From contig NZ_KB911581.1 in NCBI RefSeq assembly GCF_000383595.1, positions 7,461,519 to 7,525,518 on the forward strand: 64,000 nucleotides of DNA. Reading direction: 5' to 3'. A model generated the notes under the pieces. That model searched no databases. It had not been told where the DNA came from and saw nothing but the letters and a program-made list of their open reading frames with translations. A program made the position numbers and the translations under genes. This DNA comes from Streptomyces bottropensis ATCC 25435. GTDB taxonomy: Bacteria > Actinomycetota > Actinomycetes > Streptomycetales > Streptomycetaceae. Positions 17,854-26,261 of the stretch are shown piece after piece. Numbering within the stretch: position 1 is the stretch's first letter; every line of letters begins with the position of its first letter.

Positions 17854-19926
17854 CTACGACACCCCCCGCAGCACATCCACCAGCGCGTACAGGCGGGGCG
17901 ACGCCGCCAGATCCTCCAGCGTCGCCGGACGGCCCTCCGCGTCGGCGATCGGCAGACGCCAGTTCGGATACTGATCCCACGTGCCGGGCAGGTTCTGCGG
18001 ACGGCGGTCGCCGAGCGCGTCGGGCAGCCAGAGCCCGATCATGCGGGCGGGCGTCCGCAGCAGGAACCGGTGAACGGCCTGGATCCGCTCCTCCTCGGAC
18101 GTCGTGGAGATGCCCCCGCCGGCGCCGTCCAGCAGACCCAGCCTGGCCAGGAGGGCCAGCCATTCGCCCGCGTCGGCGGCGGCCTCCGCCCGCTCCTCCT
18201 CCAGGGACCGGGTGAGCAGCCCCAGGCCGTGGCGCAGGTCGACGTGGTCGCAGGTCAGCCGCGAGGCGGTGGGCGGGAGGTCGTGCGTGGTGGCGGTGGC
18301 GAGACAGTTCGCGCGCCACCGCTCGGGCGGGAGGGGCCGGCCCGTGCCTTCCCAGTCGCGTTCGAACCACAGGACGGACGTGCCCAGCACCCCACGCGCG
18401 TCGAGGGCCTCGCGCACACCCGGCTCGACCGTGCCGAGATCCTCGCCGATCACCAGGGCGCCGGCCCGTGACGCCTCCAGGACCAGGATCGCGAGCATGG
18501 CATCGGCGTCGTAACGGACGTACGTGCCCTCGGTCGGGGCCTGGCCCTGCGGTACCCACCACAGGCGGAACAGGCCCATGACGTGGTCGATGCGGAGGGC
18601 GCCCGCGTGGCGGAGGAGAGCGCGCAGGAGGTGGCGGTAGGGGGCGTAGCCGGACTCGGCGAGGCGGTCCGGGCGCCAGGGCGGCAGACCCCAGTCCTGG
18701 CCCCGGGAGTTGAAGGCGTCGGGGGGCGCGCCCACGGACATGCCGGAGGCGAAGTACTCCTGCTGGGCCCAGGCGTCGGCGCCGCCGGGATGTACGCCGA
18801 CGGCCAGGTCGTGCACCAGACCGATCGGCATGCCGGCGTCGCGCGCGGAGCGCTGGGCGGTGCCGAGCTGGGCGTCGGTCAGCCAGGCCAGCCGGGTGTG
18901 GAAGTCGACGCGGTCCATCAGTTCCCCGCGTGCGCGGGCGGTCTCGGCGGAGCGCGGGTCGCGCAGGCCGGCCGGCCAGCGCTGCCAGTCGGAGCCGTAG
19001 ACCTCGGCGAGCGCGCACCAGGTGGCGTGGTCCTCCAGCGCCTCGCCCTCCTCGGCGAGGAAGTCCCAGTAGGCGGCCCGCCGCCCGGGGCCGAGCGGCA
19101 CGGCGCGTACCAGGTCCAGGGCCTCGCGCTTGAGGGCCCACACCGCGTCCCGGTCGATCAGCTCGCCCTTGGCCAGGACGGATTCCCGCAGCCGCACGGC
19201 CCGCTCCAGCAGCCCGCCGACACGGTCGCGCTCCTCGGGGGAGGCGAGGGCGTAGGGGTACTCCGGTACGTCCTCCACCCGCAGGTGGACCGGGTCGGGG
19301 TAGCGGCGGGAGGAGGGGCGGTACGGGGAGGGGTCGGTGGGGGCGCCGGGGACCGCCGCGTGCAGCGGGTTGACCTGGACGAATCCGGCGCCGAGGGCGC
19401 GGCCGGCCCAGGCGGTGAGTTCGGCGAGGTCGCCGAGGTCGCCCATGCCCCAGCTGCGCTGCGAGAGGAGGGAGTAGAGCTGGACGAGGAGGCCGTACGT
19501 GCGGCCGGGCGGGGCGGGCAGCCGGGCCGGGGCCACCACGAGGTGGGCGTCGGCGGTGCGCCCGTCGGGAGCGGTGGCGTGCAGGGCGTGCACACCCGGG
19601 GGCAGTTCCTCGATGCCGGAGCGGAGTTCGCCCTGCTCGGTCTCGATGCGCAGCCGGGTGCCGTCCGGGAGGGCGGTCAGCGCGGCCGGGGGCTCGCCGT
19701 CGGTCCAGTGGACGACGGTCGGCGGCAGCAGCCGTTCACCGAGACTCCGTTCGCGGGCCGCGAGGGCGGCGGCGACGGACTCGGGGGTGCTCGCGTCGAC
19801 GTCCAGCGCGGCGAGGGCGGCCACGACCGCGCCGTCCGAGGCGGCGACCGTGTGGTCCGGGGAGGGGCTGTAGGAGGTGGCGACGCCACACAGGGCGGCG
19901 AGCCGGGCCAGCGGGGTCTCGGCCAT
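17854..19926 (-). CDS. malQ: 4-alpha-glucanotransferase (amylomaltase, GH77)
   Basis: A 690-residue enzyme that transfers alpha-1,4-glucan segments between maltodextrins. Family GH77 features are present: LRIDHVMGLFRLWW with the catalytic Asp, VIGEDLGTVEP with the catalytic Glu, and HDLPPTASRL. An N-terminal extension of about 150 residues precedes the barrel, as in actinobacterial MalQ. The start at ATG 19926 gives MAETPLARLAALCG, matching how such proteins usually open, with AGGGGG upstream. An in-frame ATG at 19956 is also possible and abuts the stop of the small upstream ORF (TAGATG). MalQ would act in glycogen/maltodextrin turnover in the cytoplasm. Confidence 0.93.
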   Translation of the reverse strand: MAETPLARLAALCGVATSYSPSPDHTVAASDGAVVAALAALDVDASTPESVAAALAARERSLGERLLPPTVVHWTDGEPPAALTALPDGTRLRIETEQGELRSGIEELPPGVHALHATAPDGRTADAHLVVAPARLPAPPGRTYGLLVQLYSLLSQRSWGMGDLGDLAELTAWAGRALGAGFVQVNPLHAAVPGAPTDPSPYRPSSRRYPDPVHLRVEDVPEYPYALASPEERDRVGGLLERAVRLRESVLAKGELIDRDAVWALKREALDLVRAVPLGPGRRAAYWDFLAEEGEALEDHATWCALAEVYGSDWQRWPAGLRDPRSAETARARGELMDRVDFHTRLAWLTDAQLGTAQRSARDAGMPIGLVHDLAVGVHPGGADAWAQQEYFASGMSVGAPPDAFNSRGQDWGLPPWRPDRLAESGYAPYRHLLRALLRHAGALRIDHVMGLFRLWWVPQGQAPTEGTYVRYDADAMLAILVLEASRAGALVIGEDLGTVEPGVREALDARGVLGTSVLWFERDWEGTGRPLPPERWRANCLATATTHDLPPTASRLTCDHVDLRHGLGLLTRSLEEERAEAAADAGEWLALLARLGLLDGAGGGISTTSEEERIQAVHRFLLRTPARMIGLWLPDALGDRRPQNLPGTWDQYPNWRLPIADAEGRPATLEDLAASPRLYALVDVLRGVS

Positions 19927-19956
19927 CGGGCTCGAACCCCCTGGGTCTTCGTGCAT

Positions 19957-20193
19957 CTAGACCCCCGATGCGGCGCCGTGGGACGTGGGTTCACTGGTGA
20001 GGGGGGCCGCGTCGGTGAGAGGCGGCTCGCTGGTGAGGGGTTCCGCGTCCGGGAGCGGGGGCTCACTGGTGAGCGGGACGTCGGCGCCGGGGCCCTCGGC
20101 ACTGAAGACGCGGACATGGGGTTCGTGGAGCTCGAAGGGCTCCGGCGTGCGTTTGGAGCGGACGGGGGCCGGAAGATGAGCCGGTGCGGCCAC
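19957..20193 (-). CDS. Small proline-rich ORF with a strong ribosome-binding site, upstream of malQ
   Basis: A 78-residue reading frame. The GTG start has AAGGAG seven bases upstream, one of the best ribosome-binding sites in the region. The stop TAG is directly followed by an in-frame ATG of malQ. The first half (VRSKRTPEPFELHEPHV) is charged; the second half is three copies of PLTSEP with linkers. I do not recognise the family. It may be a real small protein or a leader whose translation sets malQ expression. Longer forms with upstream starts exist in the same frame but lack a ribosome-binding site. Confidence 0.5.
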   Translation of the reverse strand: MAAPAHLPAPVRSKRTPEPFELHEPHVRVFSAEGPGADVPLTSEPPLPDAEPLTSEPPLTDAAPLTSEPTSHGAASGV

Positions 20194-20360
20194 GGGGGTC
20201 TCCTTGTCGTCGTACGGCGATGGGGTGCGGGTCCGGGGTACTCCAGCCCTACCCAGCGGGCGGCGTCGCAGACGTGGGTGGGGGGACATCGTGGTTCTGA
20301 TCACTTTCGCGCCGGTGCTCCGCTCCCGGCGCACCCAGCCCCCTCGCCCACTATTCACTC

Positions 20361-20372
20361 AGTACATGTACT
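20361..20372. promoter_or_regulatory. 12-bp palindrome, likely PadR operator
   Basis: AGTACATGTACT lies 18 bp before the PadR start codon. PadR proteins bind palindromes with ATGT/ACAT cores, so autoregulation of the PadR-ABC operon is likely. Confidence 0.6.
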
Positions 20373-20390
20373 CGATGCATAGTGATCACC

Positions 20391-20924
20391 ATGAGCACCC
20401 GTCACATCCTGTTGGGCCTGCTCGCCGGTGGGCCGAGCCATGGCTACGACCTCAAGCGACGGCACGACGAACGCTTCCCGCAGGCCCGCCCGCTGGCCTA
20501 CGGCCAGGTCTACACGACCCTGCAGCGGCTGGTCCGCGACGGACTCGCCGAGATCGACGGCACCGAGGCGGACAGCGGTCCGGAGCGGACGATGTACCGC
20601 TCGACGGACAAGGGGGCCCGCGAACTGACCGAGTGGGCCGGGGAGATCACCGCGCCCGCGCCGTTCGTGACGAACGAGATCTTCGCCAAGCTCGTCGTCT
20701 CGATCCTCGCCGGGGGCGACCCGGCCGCCTACCTGAGGGCGCAGCGCACCGCGCACATGGCGCGGATGCGGGAGCTGACCGCCGTGAAGACCGCGCCGGG
20801 AGCCGATCTCGCGACGGTGCTCGGGGCCGACTTCGCCCTCAACCATCTCGACGCCGATCTCCGCTGGATGAACACCACCGCGGCCCGGCTGACCACCCTG
20901 ACCGCGGAGGTCGACACAGCATGA
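20391..20924 (+). CDS. PadR-family transcriptional regulator
   Basis: A 177-residue protein. The N-terminal winged helix opens with the hallmark ILLGLLAGGPSHGYDLK, then a recognition region LAYGQVYTTLQRLVRDGL and the wing ERTMYRSTDKG. The second half is the helical dimerisation domain. There is no clear ribosome-binding site before the ATG, so the message may be leaderless. The stop overlaps the ATG of the ABC ATPase gene by four bases (ATGA), so the regulator and the transporter are one operon. PadR proteins of this kind usually repress multidrug or peptide-type ABC exporters and are released by the ligand. Confidence 0.92.
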   Translation: MSTRHILLGLLAGGPSHGYDLKRRHDERFPQARPLAYGQVYTTLQRLVRDGLAEIDGTEADSGPERTMYRSTDKGARELTEWAGEITAPAPFVTNEIFAKLVVSILAGGDPAAYLRAQRTAHMARMRELTAVKTAPGADLATVLGADFALNHLDADLRWMNTTAARLTTLTAEVDTA

Positions 20925-21634
20925 ACGAGAAGAACACCGGCCCCGTGCCGCTGCTCGCGGCCCGCGGCCTCGTCAAGGAGCACGGCAGGACGCGGGCGCT
21001 GAGGGGCGCCTCGGTGGAGCTGCGGGAGGGCGAGATCCTCGCCGTCACCGGGGCGAGCGGCAGTGGGAAGTCCACGTTGCTGCACTGCCTGTCGGGCATC
21101 GTCCGGCCCGACGAGGGCTCGGTGACGTACGCCGGGAAGCGGCTCGACCGGCTCCCGGAGAAGGAACTGAGCGAACTGCGCCGGACGGACTTCGGGATCG
21201 TCTTCCAGTTCGGGCAGCTGATACCCGAGCTGACGGCCGTCGACAACGTCGCGCTGCCGCTGCTGCTGGCCGGCACCGCCCGCCAGGAGGCACGGGAGCG
21301 GGCCGGTGAGTGGCTGGAGCGGTTCGGCGTGCGCGGGCAGGAGGAACAGCGGCCCGGTGAGATGAGCGGCGGCCAGGCGCAGCGGGTGTCACTGGCGCGG
21401 GCCCTGGTGACCGCGCCGAAGGTGGTGTTCGCGGACGAGCCGACCGGGGCGCTGGACTCGCTGGCGAGCGAGCAGGTGATGGCGGCACTGACGCACGCGG
21501 CCCGGGAGTCCGGTACGGCGGTGCTGCTGATCACCCACGACGCGCAGACCGCGGCGTACGCGGACCGTGAGGTCACCCTGAAGGACGGGGCCGTGGTCTC
21601 CGAGGCCGACGCGTCGCTGGAGGTGTCCCGGTGA
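20921..21634 (+). CDS. ABC transporter ATP-binding protein, MacB/LolD type
   Basis: A 237-residue ATPase. Walker A is GASGSGKST (about residue 44), Q-loop in VFQFGQL, the ABC signature MSGGQAQRV, Walker B VVFADEPTGALD, and the switch histidine in LLITHD. DEPTGALDS is typical for the MacB/LolD/FtsE group, which pairs with FtsX-like permeases. The neighbouring permease is of that kind. Overlaps of four bases on both sides (ATGA before, GTGA after) show a tight operon. The likely role is export or extraction of a peptide, lipid or antibiotic, powering the permease from the cytoplasmic side. Confidence 0.93.
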   Translation: MNEKNTGPVPLLAARGLVKEHGRTRALRGASVELREGEILAVTGASGSGKSTLLHCLSGIVRPDEGSVTYAGKRLDRLPEKELSELRRTDFGIVFQFGQLIPELTAVDNVALPLLLAGTARQEARERAGEWLERFGVRGQEEQRPGEMSGGQAQRVSLARALVTAPKVVFADEPTGALDSLASEQVMAALTHAARESGTAVLLITHDAQTAAYADREVTLKDGAVVSEADASLEVSR

Positions 21635-22989
21635 ACGCGCCGGCGAACGATCTCCGCCTGGCCCTGCTGCTGACCCAGGGCTCCGACCGGCGCGAGTGGT
21701 GGCGGGTGTCGCTGACAGGGCTGGGGGCGGCGCTGGCGACGGCGTTCGGCCTGGCGGCAGGGGTACTGGCCTCGCTGGAGGGCGGCTACCGGGTGGACAT
21801 GGCCAGCGGTCTGCTGGACAACCCCGGTGAACGCTCCGGGGTGATCGTCACCCTGCTGTTCCTGCTGGTCCCGGTACTCGGGTTCCTCGGCCAGTGCACC
21901 CGGGTGGGCGCCGTCCACCGGGACCGGCGCCTGGCCGCGCTGCGGCTGGCCGGCGCGTCGGCCGGCCAGGTGCGCCGGATCGCGGCACTGGAGACGGGGC
22001 TGGCCTGCCTGGCCGGTTCGCTGGTCACCACGGCCGTGTTCGTGGTGTTCCTGCTGAGCCGGTGGCAGAGCCCCACCGTCGTCGCCTGGATCGTGATCAC
22101 ACTGGTGGCGCTGGGGGTGCCGGTGCTGGGCGCGGTCGCGAGCGTGCTGGCGCTGCGCCGGGTGGTGGCCTCGCCGCTGGGCCGGGTGCGCCGGGTGGGG
22201 CCGACCACGGGCCGGGGTCCGGTGTGGGTGTTCCTGGGAGCAGTGGCACTGCTGGTGCTCGTGACGCTCCTCGCCGTCGCCAACACCACCCGGAACATGG
22301 CCTACTCGTCCGGCAAGGCTCCGCTGATCGTCTGCGGCGCGCTGCTCGCGGTGGGCGCGGGCGCCGTGCTGCTGTCCGGCATCGTCTCGACGCTCACCGG
22401 CCGACTGCTCGCCGCGCGCGCCGAGAACCCGGCGGTCCTGATCGCCGCCGAGCGACTGCGCGACGACCCGTGGGCCTCGGCCCGCACCCACGCGGCGGTG
22501 GTGATGGGGACCGTGGTCGGCAGCGGATTCCTCGGCATCCGGCATGCGCTGCTCGCGGCCATCGAGAAGCACGACTACCTGAGAGACAGGGCCGACTTCT
22601 ACACCACCGGCCTGGACCTCACCGCCGCCGCGATCCTCATCGGCTTCGCCATCACCCTCTTCGGGCTGGCCGTCGGCACCGCCGAGTCCCTCGCGACCCG
22701 CCGCCGGGGCCTGGCGGCCCAGGTCGCCACCGGGGTGCCGTACGAGGTGCTGCGTCGTGCGCTGCTGCTGGAGACGGCCCTGCCCCTGGCGCCGTCGGTG
22801 CTCGTCGCGGGGCTGTGCGGTACGGCGATCGCCGTCGCGTACGCCACGGCCATGAGCGGCACCCTGTGGTTCGCCTACGGCTCACTGCTGGTCCCTGTCG
22901 CGGCCTACGGCGCCTGCCTCCTCGCGGCCGCCACGTCCCTGCCGCTGCTGCGACGCACGATCCGGCCCGCGGAGCTGCGGTACGCGTAG
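21631..22989 (+). CDS. FtsX-like ABC transporter permease
   Basis: A 452-residue membrane protein with about eight hydrophobic spans. Two FtsX/MacB-like units are visible. The first has RVGAVHRDRRLAALRLAGASAGQVRRIAALE, a cytoplasmic helix seen just before spans in this family. The second has LATRRRGLAAQVATGVPYEVLRRALLLE in the same position. No large extracellular MacB core domain is present. The GTG start overlaps the stop of the ATPase gene. With the PadR regulator it forms a three-gene operon resembling antibiotic-responsive BceAB-like exporters, although no histidine kinase is present. A strong hairpin follows. Confidence 0.9.
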   Translation: MNAPANDLRLALLLTQGSDRREWWRVSLTGLGAALATAFGLAAGVLASLEGGYRVDMASGLLDNPGERSGVIVTLLFLLVPVLGFLGQCTRVGAVHRDRRLAALRLAGASAGQVRRIAALETGLACLAGSLVTTAVFVVFLLSRWQSPTVVAWIVITLVALGVPVLGAVASVLALRRVVASPLGRVRRVGPTTGRGPVWVFLGAVALLVLVTLLAVANTTRNMAYSSGKAPLIVCGALLAVGAGAVLLSGIVSTLTGRLLAARAENPAVLIAAERLRDDPWASARTHAAVVMGTVVGSGFLGIRHALLAAIEKHDYLRDRADFYTTGLDLTAAAILIGFAITLFGLAVGTAESLATRRRGLAAQVATGVPYEVLRRALLLETALPLAPSVLVAGLCGTAIAVAYATAMSGTLWFAYGSLLVPVAAYGACLLAAATSLPLLRRTIRPAELRYA

Positions 22990-22999
22990 ACCCGAAGAA

Positions 23000-23040
23000 G
23001 CGGCGGCCCGGGGGGCACGGGGGTGCCCCTGGGCCGCCGC
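23000..23040. terminator. Hairpin between permease and MscS genes
   Basis: An inverted repeat (GCGGCGGCCC ... GGGCCGCCGC) of about 18 bp with a short loop between convergent genes. Confidence 0.8.
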
Positions 23041-23060
23041 GAGGCGCGTGCGCGCGTGCG

Positions 23061-24164
23061 CTACTTCGGCACCCCCGAGGGAGCGATCGGCGTCGCCCGC
23101 TCCGACTGGGGCGAGGTCGTGCTGGAGTAGACGGACGGGGCCGCCACGCCGGCCGCCGGATCGGCGTCCGGGTTGTCGGCCGCCAGGGCCGGGGCTCCGC
23201 CGACGATGGGGATCTCGGCGGCGTCGAACGCCTTCTTGATGCGCCAGCGCAGTTCACGCTCGACGGTGAGGGCCTTGCCGGGCATGGTCTTGGCGGAGAC
23301 GCGGACGACCATCGACTCCAGGAGCACGTCGTCGAGGCCGAGCACCTCGATGGGGCCCCACAGAAGCTCGTTCCAGGGGTCCTCCTTGCTCATCGTTTCG
23401 CCGACCTCCAGGAGGGTGCGGCGGACCTTGTCGAGGTCCTCGTCGTAACGGACGGTGACGTCGACGCCGGCGGTGGCCCAGCCCTGGGAGAGGTTGCCGA
23501 TGCGCTTGACCTCGCCGTTGCGGACGTACCAGATCTCGCCGTTGTCGCCGCGCAGCTTGGTGACGCGCAGGCCGACCTCGATGACCTCGCCGGAGGCGAC
23601 GCCCGCGTCGACGGTGTCCCCGACGCCGTACTGGTCCTCCAGGATCATGAAGACGCCGGAGAGGAAGTCCGTGACCAGGTTGCGGGCGCCGAAACCGATG
23701 GCGACGCCCGCGACACCGGCGGAGGCCAGCAGCGGGGCGAGGTTGATCTCGAAGGTGGCGAGGACCATCAGGGCGGCGGTGCCCAGGATGAGGAAGGACG
23801 CCACCGAGCGCAGCACCGAGCCGATGGCCTGGGAACGCTGGCGGCGGCGCTCCACGTTGACCAGCAGCCCGCCGAGGGTGCCGCCCTCGACGCCCGGCAC
23901 GGAGCGGTTCATCCGGTCTATGAGCTTGGTGATCGCCCGCCGGACGAACACTCTCAGCACCGCCGCTATCACCACGATCAGCAGGACGCGAAGACCGATC
24001 GCCAGCCATGTGGACCAGTTCTCCTCCACCCAGCTGGCGGCGTTGGTCGCGCTCTCCTGGGCGTCCTCCAGCGATGGCACCGCGGGGGTTGTCGACGTCT
24101 CCGAGGGGGACGGCGACGGCGTGGCGGCGGCCAGTAGGAGGGGCAGGGAAGAAACGGGCGACAC
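23061..24164 (-). CDS. Mechanosensitive ion channel, MscS family
   Basis: A 367-residue membrane protein starting at GTG with GGAGG eight bases upstream. A signal-like first hydrophobic segment is followed by proline/serine-rich linker residues, a membrane span LAIGLRVLLIVVIAAVLRVF, and the MscS core: SVASFLILGTAALMVLATF, then the pore helix ASAGVAGVAIGFGARNLVTDFLSG. The beta domain follows with EDQYGVGDTVDAG and EVGLRVTKLR. The C-terminal cytoplasmic part forms the cage of MscS channels. Role: release of solutes on hypo-osmotic shock. A single-gene unit. Confidence 0.93.
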   Translation of the reverse strand: MSPVSSLPLLLAAATPSPSPSETSTTPAVPSLEDAQESATNAASWVEENWSTWLAIGLRVLLIVVIAAVLRVFVRRAITKLIDRMNRSVPGVEGGTLGGLLVNVERRRQRSQAIGSVLRSVASFLILGTAALMVLATFEINLAPLLASAGVAGVAIGFGARNLVTDFLSGVFMILEDQYGVGDTVDAGVASGEVIEVGLRVTKLRGDNGEIWYVRNGEVKRIGNLSQGWATAGVDVTVRYDEDLDKVRRTLLEVGETMSKEDPWNELLWGPIEVLGLDDVLLESMVVRVSAKTMPGKALTVERELRWRIKKAFDAAEIPIVGGAPALAADNPDADPAAGVAAPSVYSSTTSPQSERATPIAPSGVPK

Positions 24165-24479
24165 GGCGGATACCTCCAGGTGCTCTATCTGCCCTCCGGT
24201 ACGGCGGTCAAGATCCGTCAGGTCACGGATGGGTCACCGGACGGGCAGGCCCACCACACTAACGGGGCATTGCGTGGAGGACGTCGCGATGTTCGAGGGA
24301 GACAAGGCGCTCACCAGGGAGTGAAGGGCGCACACGGCGGGGGATGAATCAAGGTGTGGTCGAAAACACTCCCAGCCCGTTACCGGGACATGGTGGCGCT
24401 TCCACCAGGCATGAGGGGAGACTGACTACGGATCGTCCACGGCGCGAGCCACGCGCCGCCGGCGTACAAGGAGGCATCC
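24165..24479. other. 315-bp intergenic region, no supported gene
   Basis: It separates the MscS gene and the HNH gene, which point away from each other. Long reading frames crossing it are out-of-frame shadows. The only plausible regulatory sign is the ribosome-binding site AAGGAGG just before the HNH gene. A promoter is expected but I cannot place one. Confidence 0.6.
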
Positions 24480-25016
24480 GTGCCGCACGTCCTGGTCCTC
24501 AACGCGTCGTACGAGCCGCTCGGTGTCGTACCGCTCCGCCGCGCGCTCGTCCTCGTCCTGGAGAACAAGGCGGTCTCCCTGGAGGAATCCGGCGCCTATC
24601 TGCACAGCGCGACCGTCACAGTCCCCGCACCCAGCGTGGTCCGGCTCAAGCGATTCGTCCGGGTTCCCTATCGGGGGCCCGTTCCTTTGACCCGTCGGGC
24701 GCTGTTCGCCCGCGACGGGGGCCGGTGCATGTACTGCGGTGGCGTCGCAACCAGCGTCGACCACGTCATCCCGCGCAGTCGCGGGGGCAAGCACGTCTGG
24801 GACAACGTCGTCGCGTCGTGCCGCCGCTGCAATCACGTCAAGGCCGACCGTCATCTCGTCGAGATCGGCTGGCGGCTCCGCCACAAACCCGCTCCGCCCT
24901 CAGGGCTGGCCTGGCGCATCATCGGCACCGGCCACAGGGACCCGCGCTGGCTGCCCTACCTGCAACCGTTCGGCGCGGACGACGCGATGGCCCGGATCGA
25001 CGGCATCTCCGCCTGA
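24480..25016 (+). CDS. HNH endonuclease-domain protein
   Basis: A 178-residue protein. The GTG start has AAGGAGG at eight bases. The N-terminal half (VLVLNASYEPLGVVPLRRALVL) matches the conserved opening of actinobacterial HNH proteins of this kind. The HNH motif is intact: two CxxC zinc pairs (CMYCGG and CRRCNH), DHVIPRSRGG with the catalytic histidine, and the asparagine in WDNVVASC. The family is very widespread in actinobacteria, but its cellular role is unknown. It may nick DNA or serve DNA repair. There are no restriction-modification genes beside it. A single-gene unit. Confidence 0.9.
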   Translation: MPHVLVLNASYEPLGVVPLRRALVLVLENKAVSLEESGAYLHSATVTVPAPSVVRLKRFVRVPYRGPVPLTRRALFARDGGRCMYCGGVATSVDHVIPRSRGGKHVWDNVVASCRRCNHVKADRHLVEIGWRLRHKPAPPSGLAWRIIGTGHRDPRWLPYLQPFGADDAMARIDGISA

Positions 25017-25216
25017 CGGTCCGGGTTTTTGCATGGCCGGGTGCCCCTTCCCGCGGGGCACCCGGAACGCCCACATCCGGTTGACCTGCGGTTTCGTTAC
25101 CGTCTCCACAGGTACCCCGCATTCCCCTCGCACAAGTGATCGCCTAGTGTCACTCCCACAGGCGGCCCTTGTTCTGGAGCGCAACGCCCAGGGGCCCGCC
25201 TCGAATGTGGGGACTC

Positions 25217-26053
25217 ATGCGCAAGCTCGCCATAGGCGCCGCCGTGTCCGGCGCCCTGGCTCTCACCGGCCTGGCCGCGCCCGCCGCGCTGGCCGACTCG
25301 CCGGACCTGACCTTCGGCGCCGTCACCGTCAACAACGGCAAGCCGATCGTCATCGGCACCAAGGCCGAGGTGACCGTTCCGGTCACCTACAGCATCACCC
25401 GGCCGACCGCTTTCAAGGTCGACTACAAGAACAACTTCCTGGGCGTCGCCCTCTACCGGGGCACGCTCGCGGAGCCCGGCAACGTCATCGAGGACTCCCC
25501 CAGCAAGCCCGTCTGCACCCCGACGGCGACGACCGACACCACGGTGACCGAGTCCTGCGCGACGAAGCTCACCATCGCTCCCCGGGTGTACCTCTTCGAG
25601 GGCGCGGACGCCACCACCTGGAAGGCGGCCGCCATCTACAGCGAGCAGGCCATCGACGAGGACGACTCCGACGACCACATCAGCTTCCACGTCGGCAGCG
25701 ACGTCTGGGGCAACCTCGGCACCGCCAAGCTCCAGCGGCTCGCCAAGGCCACCGTCAACGCCACCCCCGAGCCGGCCGTCAAGGGCAAGACCCTGACCGT
25801 CAAGGGCACGCTCACCCGCGCCGACTGGAACACCGGCCGCTACGCGGGCTACAAGGGCCAGAAGGTGGCCCTGCAGTTCAAGGCCAAGGGCGCCGCCGCC
25901 TACACGGACGTGAAGACGGTGACCTCCGGCACCACCGGCACCCTGTCCACCACGGTGAAGGCGTCGAAGGACGGCACCTACCGCTACGTGTTCGCGGGCA
26001 CGTCGACCACGGCGGCCGTGAAGTCCGCGGGGGACTTCGTCGACGTGAAGTGA
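25217..26053 (+). CDS. Secreted protein with Ig-like C-terminal domain, unknown function
   Basis: A 278-residue protein. The ATG at 25217 has GGGGAC upstream and opens a classical signal peptide ending LAAPAALADSP. The mature part has about 150 residues of beta-rich sequence, with cysteines in PVCTPTAT and ESCATKL that could form one disulfide. The C-terminal 90 residues (KGKTLTVKGTLTRADWNTG, YAGYKGQKVALQFK, GTLSTTVKA, GTYRYVFAGTSTT) look like a bacterial Ig-like fold found in streptomycete wall-associated proteins. No enzyme motif is seen. It ends near a GTGAG-rich repeat tract and a strong terminator. Confidence 0.75.
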   Translation: MRKLAIGAAVSGALALTGLAAPAALADSPDLTFGAVTVNNGKPIVIGTKAEVTVPVTYSITRPTAFKVDYKNNFLGVALYRGTLAEPGNVIEDSPSKPVCTPTATTDTTVTESCATKLTIAPRVYLFEGADATTWKAAAIYSEQAIDEDDSDDHISFHVGSDVWGNLGTAKLQRLAKATVNATPEPAVKGKTLTVKGTLTRADWNTGRYAGYKGQKVALQFKAKGAAAYTDVKTVTSGTTGTLSTTVKASKDGTYRYVFAGTSTTAAVKSAGDFVDVK

Positions 26054-26103
26054 CGTGACCGAGGTGAGTTGAGTGACGTGCGTGAGGTGAGGTGAGGTGC
26101 GAC
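26049..26103 (+). repeat. Degenerate GTGA(C/G)GTG repeat tract at the 3' end of the secreted-protein gene
   Basis: AGTGACGTG, which spans the stop codon, occurs again at 26072-26080, followed by GTGAGGTGAGGTGAGGTG. Looks like local slippage. Confidence 0.55.
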
Positions 26104-26130
26104 CGCACCGCCTCGCGCGCCGCCGACCAC

Positions 26131-26173
26131 ACCGCCCCCGGGTAACGACTCCGTTGCCCGGGGGCGGTTTTTG
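26131..26173 (+). terminator. Rho-independent terminator with T-tract
   Basis: A 17-bp stem (ACCGCCCCCGGGTAACG and complement), four-base loop, then TTTTT; the clearest intrinsic terminator in the window. Confidence 0.88.
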
Positions 26174-26193
26174 CTGGCCGGATGTTGACGCCC

Positions 26194-26209
26194 ACCTGGT
26201 CTAGTCCTA
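26194..26209. promoter_or_regulatory. Imperfect DasR-type site upstream of csnR
   Basis: The bases TGGTCTAGTCCT match the DasR operator core TGGTCTAGACCA at 10 of 12 positions. DasR is the GlcN6P-responsive GntR repressor of the aminosugar regulon, and control of chitosan operons by DasR is reported in S. coelicolor. Binding here is inferred. Confidence 0.55.
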
Positions 26210-26226
26210 TCGTCCTGGCATCCGAC

Positions 26227-26239
26227 AGGAAACTTTCCT
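26227..26239. promoter_or_regulatory. CsnR-type operator palindrome
   Basis: AGGAAACTTTCCT is a perfect palindrome around one central base, 22 bp before the csnR start. It matches the box known for the ROK repressor CsnR of chitosanase genes, so it is the likely site of autoregulation. Confidence 0.75.
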
Positions 26240-26261
26240 AACAGTTGGCAGGTGGCGGACC

